A stretch of 12,790 nt of DNA, from NCBI GenBank assembly GCA_023267115.1, contig JAHFNV010000013.1, positions 1 to 12,790 on the forward strand, written 5' to 3'. Under the pieces are notes generated by a model, which was given only the letters and a program-made list of their open reading frames with translations, did no database searches and was not told the DNA's origin. This DNA comes from Candidatus Nomurabacteria bacterium (lineage in GTDB: Bacteria; Patescibacteriota; Minisyncoccia; Phycocordibacterales; UBA9973). Position 1 is the stretch's first letter. Each line of letters starts with the position of its first letter. This document shows positions 6,215-12,790 of the stretch, piece by piece. The position numbers were made by a program, and so were the translations under genes.

Positions 6215-8272
6215 ATGCAACACTTGGCAGGTCTAAATCCAAAGCAGAAAGAGGCGGCAATTCATACAAAAGGTCCGCTTTTAATCGTGGCTGGGGCAGG
6301 AGCCGGTAAAACCAAAACGATAACCCATCGGATTGTGAATCTGATAAAAAACGGGGTCGCCCCGGAGCGAATTTTAGCTGTTACTTTCACTAATAAAGCA
6401 GCCAAAGAAATGCGCGAAAGAATAAGGGAAGCAATCTTGCGCTATGGAAGCCTTTGGGAGCAAGATTGCGAACCGTTCGTTTCAACTTTTCATTCTTTAG
6501 GAGTTTATATTATAAAAGAAAATGCCAGAATTTTGGGATTAACTAAGTATTTCACCATTCTAGACGAGCAAGATTCCACTTCCTTAATAAAAGAAGCATT
6601 GAAAGAGCTGGGTTTTGACCCAAAGCAATATGACTCCAGAAAAATAAAAAATATCATCTCTCGAGAAAAGGGAAAGTTCACGAATCTGGCGGATTATCAG
6701 CAAAGAGCCAACGACGCTGGAGAGGACGGATTCGGCATGTTTGCTAAAATAGTGGCGCAAGTGTGGACTTTGTATGAAAAGAAAAAATCAAAAGAAAATT
6801 CACTGGACTTTGACGACTTGCTTCTAAAAGCGACTAAACTGCTAAAAGAAAACGAAGAAATTAGAAAATTTTATCAAGCAAAATGGGAATACATTCATAT
6901 CGACGAGTATCAGGACACCAATGAAGTGCAATATTTAATGTCTCGTCTACTTGCGGAGAATAATAAAAATATTTGCGTGGTGGGGGATGCCGATCAAAAT
7001 ATATATTCGTTTAGGGGAGCCAATTTGAAAAATATTTTAAGTTTTGAAAAAAATTATCCGGATGCCAAAATAGTCCTGCTGGAAGAAAATTACCGATCCA
7101 GTCAAAATATCCTGTCAGCGGCCAACGAAATAATAAAAAAAAATAAATATCGGCCGGAGAAAAATTTATTTACCAAAAATCAAGTCGGTGAGAAAATTTC
7201 TGTATATAAAGCGTTGGACGAAAATGATGAAGCGGATTTCGTAGCCAGAAAAATCTTGGGGATTGTCAGTGGAAGAGAAGATATTCTCGAGCGAACCCTT
7301 GGTAGGAGTGGCGACGACGGACAGAGAAAATTTTCAGCAGAAAATTTTCGTGGTGAGTCCGAGAATATCTTCTCTGGAGTTGCTATTCTCTACCGCGCCA
7401 ATTTCCAATCTCGAGCGCTGGAAGAAGCGATGTTGAGATACAACATTCCATACCAAGTATTGGGTGTTAAATTCTTTGAGAGAAAAGAAATCAAAGATAC
7501 TTTGGCCTATTTACGCGCGGCTCTGAATCCTGAAAGCCTCTCTGACATAAAAAGAATCATAAATTTCCCGGCCCGTGGCATCGGCAAAGTTACTTTGGCT
7601 AAAATTTTTGCCGGAGAAAAAAGTAGTTTGCCGATAAAAATCAAAATTAAAGTTGATAATTTTTACAAAACATTGGAAGAAATAAAAGAAAAAATAGAAA
7701 ATGCAAAACCGTCGGAGGTTATAAAATTCACAGTGAAAAAGTCCGGCATTGAAAACGAACTTTCGGCTGGAACGGAAGAAGATATGGAAAGACTGGAGAA
7801 TATAAAAGAATTGGCCACTCTGGCGTTGAAGTACGACCACTTCGAAAATAGTCTGGGCATTGAAAAACTTTTGGAAGACGCGGCTCTGGCATCAGATCAG
7901 GACAGCATAACAATCAATCAAGAAAAAAAGGAGAAAAAAGATGCTGTCAAGTTAATGACGGTGCATGCAGCCAAAGGACTTGAATTCAAATATGTTTTTA
8001 TCACCGGACTGGAGGATGGGCTTTTCCCTCATGAAAGAAGTAGCGCACCCACTTTTGCTGAAGGTTTCGACGAGGCACAAGAAGAAGAGCGTAGACTTTT
8101 TTATGTGGCCGTCACTCGGGCCAAAGAAAAACTGTTCTTGAGTTTTGCTAATTTTCGTACCATTTTCGGTGCACGGGTTATGAATGCTCCATCGGAATTC
8201 ATATCGGATATTCCAGCAGAATTATTGGAAGGGGAGAGCGGAAAAAATAAAATAAAAACTATTTACATATAA
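6215..8272 (+). CDS. UvrD/PcrA-like superfamily 1 DNA helicase carrying an in-frame insertion
   Basis: The product (685 residues) is an ATP-driven 3'-5' DNA helicase for repair and replication restart. All SF1A motifs are visible: Q motif LNPKQKEA (7-14), Walker A GAGAGKT (27-33), Ia AVTFTNKAAKEM, II DEYQD (230-234), III VVGDADQNIYSFRGA, IV LEENYRSSQNI, V MTVHAAKGLEFKYVFITG and VI ERRLFYVAVTRAKEKL. It is somewhat shorter than typical PcrA because little follows motif VI, so the C-terminal Tudor-like region of larger homologues is absent or reduced. Residues about 353-387, between the ILGIV helix and the VAILYR strand, are extra relative to the family as I remember it and coincide with a palindromic DNA element. 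uvrD versus pcrA naming is ambiguous. It is third in the operon beginning at 3770. The start ATG 6215 places the Q motif normally. Confidence 0.95.
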   Translation: MQHLAGLNPKQKEAAIHTKGPLLIVAGAGAGKTKTITHRIVNLIKNGVAPERILAVTFTNKAAKEMRERIREAILRYGSLWEQDCEPFVSTFHSLGVYIIKENARILGLTKYFTILDEQDSTSLIKEALKELGFDPKQYDSRKIKNIISREKGKFTNLADYQQRANDAGEDGFGMFAKIVAQVWTLYEKKKSKENSLDFDDLLLKATKLLKENEEIRKFYQAKWEYIHIDEYQDTNEVQYLMSRLLAENNKNICVVGDADQNIYSFRGANLKNILSFEKNYPDAKIVLLEENYRSSQNILSAANEIIKKNKYRPEKNLFTKNQVGEKISVYKALDENDEADFVARKILGIVSGREDILERTLGRSGDDGQRKFSAENFRGESENIFSGVAILYRANFQSRALEEAMLRYNIPYQVLGVKFFERKEIKDTLAYLRAALNPESLSDIKRIINFPARGIGKVTLAKIFAGEKSSLPIKIKIKVDNFYKTLEEIKEKIENAKPSEVIKFTVKKSGIENELSAGTEEDMERLENIKELATLALKYDHFENSLGIEKLLEDAALASDQDSITINQEKKEKKDAVKLMTVHAAKGLEFKYVFITGLEDGLFPHERSSAPTFAEGFDEAQEEERRLFYVAVTRAKEKLFLSFANFRTIFGARVMNAPSEFISDIPAELLEGESGKNKIKTIYI
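7274..7375. repeat. Palindromic element inserted in frame within the helicase gene
   Basis: The ends are a perfect 15-bp inverted repeat (AGAGAAGATATTCTC at 7274-7288 and its complement at 7361-7375). The centre has GAAAATTTTC twice (7326-7335 and 7340-7349), itself palindromic. The core 7322-7346 recurs in the intergenic repeat at 2387-2411. The 102-base length is a multiple of three and the reading frame stays open, adding residues such as RKFSAENFRGESEN just before the conserved VAILYR strand. Where the insertion exactly begins and ends cannot be set without homologues. Confidence 0.75.
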
Positions 8273-8296
8273 AAAGTGTCCCTGCGACGAGTTTTA

Positions 8297-8305
8297 TGTG
8301 ATAAA
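8297..8305 (+). promoter_or_regulatory. Putative extended -10 promoter of rsmA
   Basis: The bases read TGtGATAAA, a TG-N extended -10 with a weak hexamer ending 8 nt before ATG 8314. The predicted leader would be one or two bases. The 41-base gap after the helicase stop contains no terminator hairpin, so read-through from the operon is also possible. Confidence 0.3.
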
Positions 8306-8313
8306 CTAAAAAC

Positions 8314-9084
8314 ATGCGAGTAAAAAAATCACTGGGGCAAAATTTTTTAAAGTCGGAAATTGCACTTAGAAAAATAGTGGAGGCGGGAGAGATAAAACCG
8401 GAAGATATAATATTAGAAATAGGACCGGGTAAAGGCGCGCTGACTGAAAAACTTTTGGAAAAATCCAAACAAGTAATAGCGGTAGAAAAAGATCGCGAGC
8501 TGGTTGAATTTTTAAAAAATAAATTCGCCGAGCAAATAAAATTTGGTTCTCTTGTACTAGTACACGGTGACATTTTAGATTTTGACTTTAGAGCCTATAA
8601 CCTGGAACCTGGAATCTATAAACTAATCGCTAACATTCCCTACAACATCACTGGAGCAATTTTAAAAAAATTTTTAACCACAAAATGCCAGCCAGGGGGC
8701 ATAATATTGATGGTGCAGAAAGAAGTAGCTCAAAGAATAATCGCTTCTGACAAGAAAGAGAGCTTGCTTTCAATTTCAGTCAAGGCTTATGGGGAGCCGA
8801 AAATGATTATGAAGGTGCCGGCGCGGTATTTTTCACCGGCACCTAAAGTGGATTCAGCAGTCATTGCTATAAAAAATATTTCTCGAAAAATTTTCGAAGA
8901 TAGTAAAGTAGACGAAAACAAATTTTGGGAAATAGTCAAAAAAGGCTTTGCGCACAAAAGAAAAAAGCTCTCTGGTAACTTGAAGAGTGTAGTTACTAGG
9001 CAAGACCTAGTAACTTTAGACTTTGGAGATAAAAGAGCTCAAGATTTAACGCTAAAAGATTGGATTACATTGGCACAAATATGA
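8314..9084 (+). CDS. rsmA: 16S rRNA (adenine-N6,N6)-dimethyltransferase RsmA/KsgA
   Basis: The 256-residue enzyme uses S-adenosylmethionine to dimethylate two adjacent adenosines near the 3' end of 16S rRNA during small-subunit maturation. The N-terminal KKSLGQNFL signature (4-12) marks the family. SAM motif I is LEIGPGKGALT (34-44), the acidic ribose-binding strand is VIAVEKD (54-60) with GDIL at 85-88, and the catalytic NIPY is N107-Y110. The C-terminal part has the usual VPARYFSPAPKVDSAV and FAHKRKKLSGNL segments. Length is normal for the family. The start at ATG 8314 gives the expected short N-terminus. The TGA stop (9082-9084) overlaps the putative promoter of the next gene. Confidence 0.96.
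   Translation: MRVKKSLGQNFLKSEIALRKIVEAGEIKPEDIILEIGPGKGALTEKLLEKSKQVIAVEKDRELVEFLKNKFAEQIKFGSLVLVHGDILDFDFRAYNLEPGIYKLIANIPYNITGAILKKFLTTKCQPGGIILMVQKEVAQRIIASDKKESLLSISVKAYGEPKMIMKVPARYFSPAPKVDSAVIAIKNISRKIFEDSKVDENKFWEIVKKGFAHKRKKLSGNLKSVVTRQDLVTLDFGDKRAQDLTLKDWITLAQI
8991..9015. other. Perfect 10-bp hairpin inside the rsmA 3' end
   Basis: AGTTACTAGG at 8991-9000 pairs perfectly with CCTAGTAACT at 9006-9015 around a five-base loop. It encodes the poorly conserved C-terminal stretch VVTRQDLVTLDF. No T run follows, so it is not a standard terminator. Confidence 0.5.
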
Positions 9085-9090
9085 TACAAT
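9082..9090 (+). promoter_or_regulatory. Putative extended -10 promoter overlapping the rsmA stop
   Basis: The bases read TGaTACAAT, a good TG-N extended -10; its TGA is the rsmA stop codon. Transcription would start near 9097, which is where the reading frame of the next gene becomes plausible as protein. Confidence 0.45.
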
Positions 9091-9150
9091 AATAATGTTA
9101 TCACCATAAATTGGTTAAAAAATAAAAGAACTCTTTTAATCGTTTTAGCG

Positions 9151-10023
9151 ATGGTTTTTCTTCTCTCGCTTTTTTTCTTGAAAACAAAAACGGAATATAA
9201 AAATCAAGCTGTTCAAAATGTCGGATTAGTTTACAATGACAATGCGACATTAGCCGATTTAGTTAATAGAGACAGAGATAAAGACGGGGTGCTGGATTGG
9301 GAAGAAGGCTTATGGGAAACTGATCCGCACAACCCTGACACTTTTGGCAAAGGGTTGGGAGATAAAGCAGAAATAGAAAAAATAAAGTTGGCTACTAGGC
9401 CGTTAAATGAACTTGGTGATTTAGCGGCCCCAAATCAAGAAAACCTAACTCAAACCGACAAGTTTTCCAGAGAACTTTTTTCCACCATTGCCACCCTAAA
9501 CCAAACTGGCCCAATAGATCAAGCCACCATAGACAAATTAAGCAGTTCTTTAAGCGAACAAATTAAAAATGCCTCGGCTAGAAAAATATATACGATTTCG
9601 GAGATTAAAATAATAAATGATGATAGCGTCAAAGCTACGCAAAAATATAACGACGACATTGAAAACCTTTATAAAAAATATCCAATAAAGGGCAATGCAA
9701 TTCAAGTGCTGAAAGAATCTATGGTTGACCAAGAAAATATTGATGTCAGTGTATTGTCCAAACTTGATCCAATCATAAAACAAACCAACATGATTATAAG
9801 CGGAATGGTGAAAATGGATGTTCCGATTTCATTGTCCAATCTCCACCTAGAGATTATAAACTCGCTCCAAAGACTGATAGAAAATTTAAATGATATAAAA
9901 CTTTTTGACACTGATGTGGTAGTAGCGCTTAGCGCTATGAGCCAATATGAAAAAAATACTAATTTACTGCAAACAGCTGTTGCTAAGCTTACCAACGCCA
10001 TCGATAAGAAATTGAGTAGTTAA
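9151..10023 (+). CDS. Membrane-anchored hypothetical protein with an EF-hand-like calcium loop
   Basis: From the first in-frame ATG (9151) the protein has 290 residues, but the frame is open from 9085 and the upstream codons read INWLKNKRTLLIVLA before MVFLLSLFFL, which together make a proper N-terminal TM anchor. No ATG, GTG or TTG exists in that extension (see findings), so the true start is probably non-standard or hidden by a one-base error. Residues 41-52 (DRDKDGVLDWEE) fit the 12-residue EF-hand loop exactly: D41, D43, D45, G46, D49 and E52, followed by WETDPHNPDT as in thrombospondin type-3-like calcium repeats. The rest (about 70-290) is helical, polar, cysteine-free and unrecognised. 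It is probably outside the membrane. The next gene follows within 15 bases, suggesting cotranscription. Confidence 0.8.
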   Translation: MVFLLSLFFLKTKTEYKNQAVQNVGLVYNDNATLADLVNRDRDKDGVLDWEEGLWETDPHNPDTFGKGLGDKAEIEKIKLATRPLNELGDLAAPNQENLTQTDKFSRELFSTIATLNQTGPIDQATIDKLSSSLSEQIKNASARKIYTISEIKIINDDSVKATQKYNDDIENLYKKYPIKGNAIQVLKESMVDQENIDVSVLSKLDPIIKQTNMIISGMVKMDVPISLSNLHLEIINSLQRLIENLNDIKLFDTDVVVALSAMSQYEKNTNLLQTAVAKLTNAIDKKLSS

Positions 10024-10034
10024 GTGAGAAGTTA

Positions 10035-10040
10035 TATAAT
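10035..10040 (+). promoter_or_regulatory. Possible -10 box (TATAAT) before the large secreted-protein gene
   Basis: TATAAT ends 10 nt before ATG 10051 and overlaps the first two bases of the alternative ATG at 10039. If it is functional, 10051 would be the start for that transcript. It may equally be chance in an operon. Confidence 0.25.
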
Positions 10041-12684
10041 GAAAAGAGAAATGACTTTCAAAAATAAGACAATTCAAAAATTTATCTCTTCCATAATAGT
10101 TATTTCTATGTTCGTTCCAGCTATTTTTTTATTGTCTGCGCCCCAAAAAGCACAGGCTATTCCCGTCTTTGATATCCCCCACACAGCCATTTCGGCTATA
10201 AATTCTGCTTTTAGTGGCACAACGGCAGTTAATACGACCACAAGTACAGTTATTTCTGTAAAAAATGTGGCGCAGGAAATTGCCAAACAGATATTGATGA
10301 CTGTCGCCCGCAGGCTCTTAAAAGAAATGACTAAAAGCACCGTGAACTGGATCAATAGCGGCTTTCACGGTTCGCCGCTTTTCTTGGAAAATCCAAAATC
10401 TTTTTTCAAAGACATCGCCAAATCCGAAGTAAAAAATTTCGTGAACGAAATAGGTTATAACAGCTTAAGATTTCCCTTTGGAAAACAAGTGGCTTTGAAC
10501 GTAATAAATAGTTACAAAACACAAGCGTTAATCAACGAAGAATACACTTTAAGCAGAGTAATAAATGATCCTTATCTGCTAAATCGCTACCGAAACGACT
10601 TTAATTTCGGGGGGTGGAACGGTTTTCTGATAAATACCCAATACCCGCAAAATAATTATCTAGGATATCAACTAATGGCGACCGACCGACTGGCCCAAGC
10701 CCTTCAGGGCACCACCCAAACTGCGGCCCAGGGAGTCAGAGAAACCCTACAACAAGGCATGGGGTTTTTGTCGCCACAAACATGTTCTACAAATCCTGCA
10801 TATAGTAAAGCCAACGAAACCTACAACCAATTTAACAAACCAAGTTTTGTTTATAAAGTTCCCCGTGATGATGCCTACCAAAATGCGGTAAATGATCTTT
10901 ACAACAACCCAGACAACTTATCTACTGAAGCATGGCAAGTGGCTTGGAATGGAGCCGAAAGGTCACGAATAGACTATGAAACTCGCTACGATGCAGCACA
11001 AGCTAGTGCGAAAACTGAGTGGGAAAAAACAAATGTCTGCCCACCAAAACCTGATGGAAGTCCAGGTTTAGTAAATACCACCCCAGGCTCGGTGGTGGGA
11101 GCGCAGATAACAAAAGCGCTCGGGGGAGCTCAAGATCAGGCTTCACTAGCTGCAGCCTTGGGCAACAGCCTTTCAGCTGTTTTTGACGCTTTGATAAATC
11201 ACTTTATGGAAAAAGGTTTGAACGCGCTGGCCAGCAAGATAAACCCGCAAGCCCCAAAAGACAACTGGGATTATTATGGCAATACGCTTGGCAGTCCAAC
11301 TAATGCAAATAGCAACGATATCTGGAGCGGACCAGATCAAGAAATTATATTGAGTGACTTTAAAACAGAAGTGGCAGATGGCATAGCCAATACAACTTTA
11401 GAGCTTGCCTTAATGGGCAACATTGCTCAAACCATCAGCCAGACTTGGCCAAAAATAAGAGAGCTAGATATGTGCTTGCCGGGGCCGGATATCAACTGGG
11501 AAGAAAGAACGGACAACGAAATGAACCGCAACAGCCAAAAACTTCAAGGAAAATTAAACGACAGCGACGGAGAAAAGGCCGCCGCCGCTCAATTAACTTT
11601 GAATGCTCTGAAATTTGCGGTGGATTTGTTTAAGGACTGGGTAAATACAAAAATGATGGCTTCCTTGCCAAGCGCCATCATTTATATGGATGAGGTAAAA
11701 GGAATTGACACTCTGTATCAACAATCCGATGAACTGACTAGCAAAAAAAGAACAAAAGCTCAAGCCTTGGCTAGGTTGGAGGCAATTCAAACAGCTTTGA
11801 CTACCTTTACCGTACAACCAACTGCAGGAACACAAAAAGAAAAAGATTTAATAACTATAAATAAACAATACCAAGCAGTCAAGAATTCAGTTTCTAACAC
11901 CGCCAGTATTGAAGATGCGCGCAACGAATTAGCCATTTCCAAAGAAAAACTATTAACTATTGATAACAAAGACCCGGATCATCAGGGGCTTTTGCAGAAA
12001 TGCGTAGCCGAAAGAACTGTCTACAAGTGGAGCAACCCCGGCGGACGAGACAGCAAATTGGCCATCACGCCGACCATAGCGGGCACGGAACAAAATATAT
12101 TCTGCGACTGGCCGATTAATCACGGATATTCACATGATAGTTTTATCAATCCGAACCCGGTGCTACCTGAATACAAAGACTTGCCGATGGTAAATGCAAA
12201 CAAGGTTTTTACTTATAAGGGAGCCTTGGGGTTAATTGGACATCAAGTAAACATAAAAATGAGCTGTAACATTATATATAGAACCAACGTGACAGAGTAC
12301 AAAAAGAACTTGCCCGGTCCGACCACAGTGGTCGAACCGCCGCCTCTGCCAGACGATACTGGAGAAATGACCAATTCGGATGACACGGAAAACCAAACAA
12401 ATAGCAATTCTCCTTCCCCGGACGGACAAACGTCTCCGCCAATAGTCTGGACTCCAGAACTACAACGTATGTTTGATCGCTACAACGAATTGTTGATCAT
12501 TCGGAGCTCCAGGCCGGGCGGAGACTGGACATCGGCTGACTACGCATCCGGCCTGGGGGGTGAATTCGCTTCCTTGTTAAATTCCCTTCAATTTGCCTAT
12601 AATGCCGGCCTGGTATGCTTGCTTAGCAATAGATTTGTGCCACTAGGGACCCCCAGTGCTCAATGTCCGGCTCCAGCCAATTAG
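10039..12684 (+). CDS. Large secreted hypothetical protein with eight cysteines
   Basis: From ATG 10039 the protein has 881 residues; GTG 10024 and ATG 10051 are alternative starts in the same frame. I chose 10039 for its weak AGAAG six bases upstream. A signal peptide (charged start, hydrophobic FISSIIVISMFVPAIFLL, then AQA) predicts export. Eight cysteines (about 249, 334, 479, 655, 689, 743, 860 and 876), an even number in an exported protein, suggest disulfides. Residues about 350-400 (GSVVGAQITKALGGAQDQAS and an amphipathic helix after it) resemble a segment I recall from large secreted proteins of other Candidate Phyla bacteria, without known function. Residues about 560-650 are coiled-coil-like, and about 755-800 are a Pro/Asp/Ser/Thr-rich linker before a last small domain. 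No catalytic motif is recognised. Its neighbours are also exported, so an envelope or surface assembly is plausible. Confidence 0.85.
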   Translation: MKREMTFKNKTIQKFISSIIVISMFVPAIFLLSAPQKAQAIPVFDIPHTAISAINSAFSGTTAVNTTTSTVISVKNVAQEIAKQILMTVARRLLKEMTKSTVNWINSGFHGSPLFLENPKSFFKDIAKSEVKNFVNEIGYNSLRFPFGKQVALNVINSYKTQALINEEYTLSRVINDPYLLNRYRNDFNFGGWNGFLINTQYPQNNYLGYQLMATDRLAQALQGTTQTAAQGVRETLQQGMGFLSPQTCSTNPAYSKANETYNQFNKPSFVYKVPRDDAYQNAVNDLYNNPDNLSTEAWQVAWNGAERSRIDYETRYDAAQASAKTEWEKTNVCPPKPDGSPGLVNTTPGSVVGAQITKALGGAQDQASLAAALGNSLSAVFDALINHFMEKGLNALASKINPQAPKDNWDYYGNTLGSPTNANSNDIWSGPDQEIILSDFKTEVADGIANTTLELALMGNIAQTISQTWPKIRELDMCLPGPDINWEERTDNEMNRNSQKLQGKLNDSDGEKAAAAQLTLNALKFAVDLFKDWVNTKMMASLPSAIIYMDEVKGIDTLYQQSDELTSKKRTKAQALARLEAIQTALTTFTVQPTAGTQKEKDLITINKQYQAVKNSVSNTASIEDARNELAISKEKLLTIDNKDPDHQGLLQKCVAERTVYKWSNPGGRDSKLAITPTIAGTEQNIFCDWPINHGYSHDSFINPNPVLPEYKDLPMVNANKVFTYKGALGLIGHQVNIKMSCNIIYRTNVTEYKKNLPGPTTVVEPPPLPDDTGEMTNSDDTENQTNSNSPSPDGQTSPPIVWTPELQRMFDRYNELLIIRSSRPGGDWTSADYASGLGGEFASLLNSLQFAYNAGLVCLLSNRFVPLGTPSAQCPAPAN

Positions 12685-12701
12685 TTTATTAATAAGTCAT
12701 T

Positions 12702-12790
12702 ATGAAAAAAAATTTACCATACATTCTAATACTGGTCATCCTAGCGGGGTTTTTTAGCCCTGTGTTAAATGCACAGGCGCAGAGCGCAGA
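12702..12790 (+). CDS. Secreted protein, N-terminal signal peptide only (3'-truncated by window)
   Basis: An open frame begins at ATG 12702 and runs to the window end (29 codons plus two bases). It encodes a classic signal peptide: MKKN, then a hydrophobic stretch PYILILVILAGFF and a cleavage-type ending NAQAQ. The gene begins 17 bases after the preceding stop with no terminator between, so it is probably in the same operon as the large secreted protein. The mature protein is outside the window, so its function cannot be told. Confidence 0.7.
   Translation, partial: MKKNLPYILILVILAGFFSPVLNAQAQSA

Noticed and set aside
8551..8564. Short palindrome TGTACTAGTACA in rsmA as an operator
   Set aside because: It is inside the coding sequence, far from any promoter, and of a length expected by chance.
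8813..8844. 9-bp inverted repeat (AGGTGCCGG / CCGGCACCT) in rsmA
   Set aside because: It encodes the conserved VPARYFSPAPKV family motif, so the pairing most likely follows from the protein sequence.

Overview
The window looks like a piece of a Candidate Phyla Radiation genome, most likely a Parcubacteria-type bacterium. This is inference. It rests on AT-rich coding DNA, single-TM proteins starting MNQKEFANIILIV, small hypothetical proteins, secreted proteins without recognisable relatives, and housekeeping genes (uvrD/pcrA, rsmA) mixed in among them. No rRNA, tRNA, CRISPR array, transposase or phage gene is visible.

Layout. 1-522 is the 3' part of a membrane-anchored protein whose start lies outside the window. 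639-1271 is a second small anchored protein with a near-identical juxtamembrane and Pro/Thr linker segment. Each is followed by a copy of a GC-rich, hairpin-containing intergenic repeat (about 523-616 and 1311-1568). 1601-2329 encodes a ZIP-family divalent metal transporter. It converges on a LysM/M23 peptidoglycan hydrolase gene (2457-3575, minus strand), and a long inverted repeat with A and T tracts lies between them and probably terminates both transcripts. From a divergent promoter region (3576-3769) runs a likely operon: a PP2C-type phosphatase with an N-terminal coiled coil and a C-terminal TM anchor (3770-5908), a small helical protein (5911-6201) and a UvrD/PcrA helicase (6215-8272). 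Then come rsmA/ksgA (8314-9084), an anchored protein with one perfect EF-hand-like calcium loop (9151-10023, probably starting further upstream), a large secreted eight-cysteine protein (10039-12684), and the first 29 codons of another secreted protein (12702 onward).

How it fits together. Most gene products act at or outside the membrane: cell-wall remodelling (M23/LysM), metal uptake (ZIP), a membrane-tethered phosphatase, and a three-gene export or envelope cluster at the right end. uvrD and rsmA are ordinary repair and ribosome-maturation genes.

The most unusual signal is a palindromic insertion inside uvrD. It has 15-bp perfect inverted ends at 7274-7288 and 7361-7375, is translated in frame as about 35 extra residues just before the conserved VAILYR strand, and shares a 25-nt core (24 identical) with the intergenic repeat at 2387-2411. 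This resembles the in-frame palindromic elements known from Rickettsia. A second pattern is that several genes have a -10-like hexamer only 6-10 nt before the start codon, which suggests leaderless or near-leaderless mRNAs.
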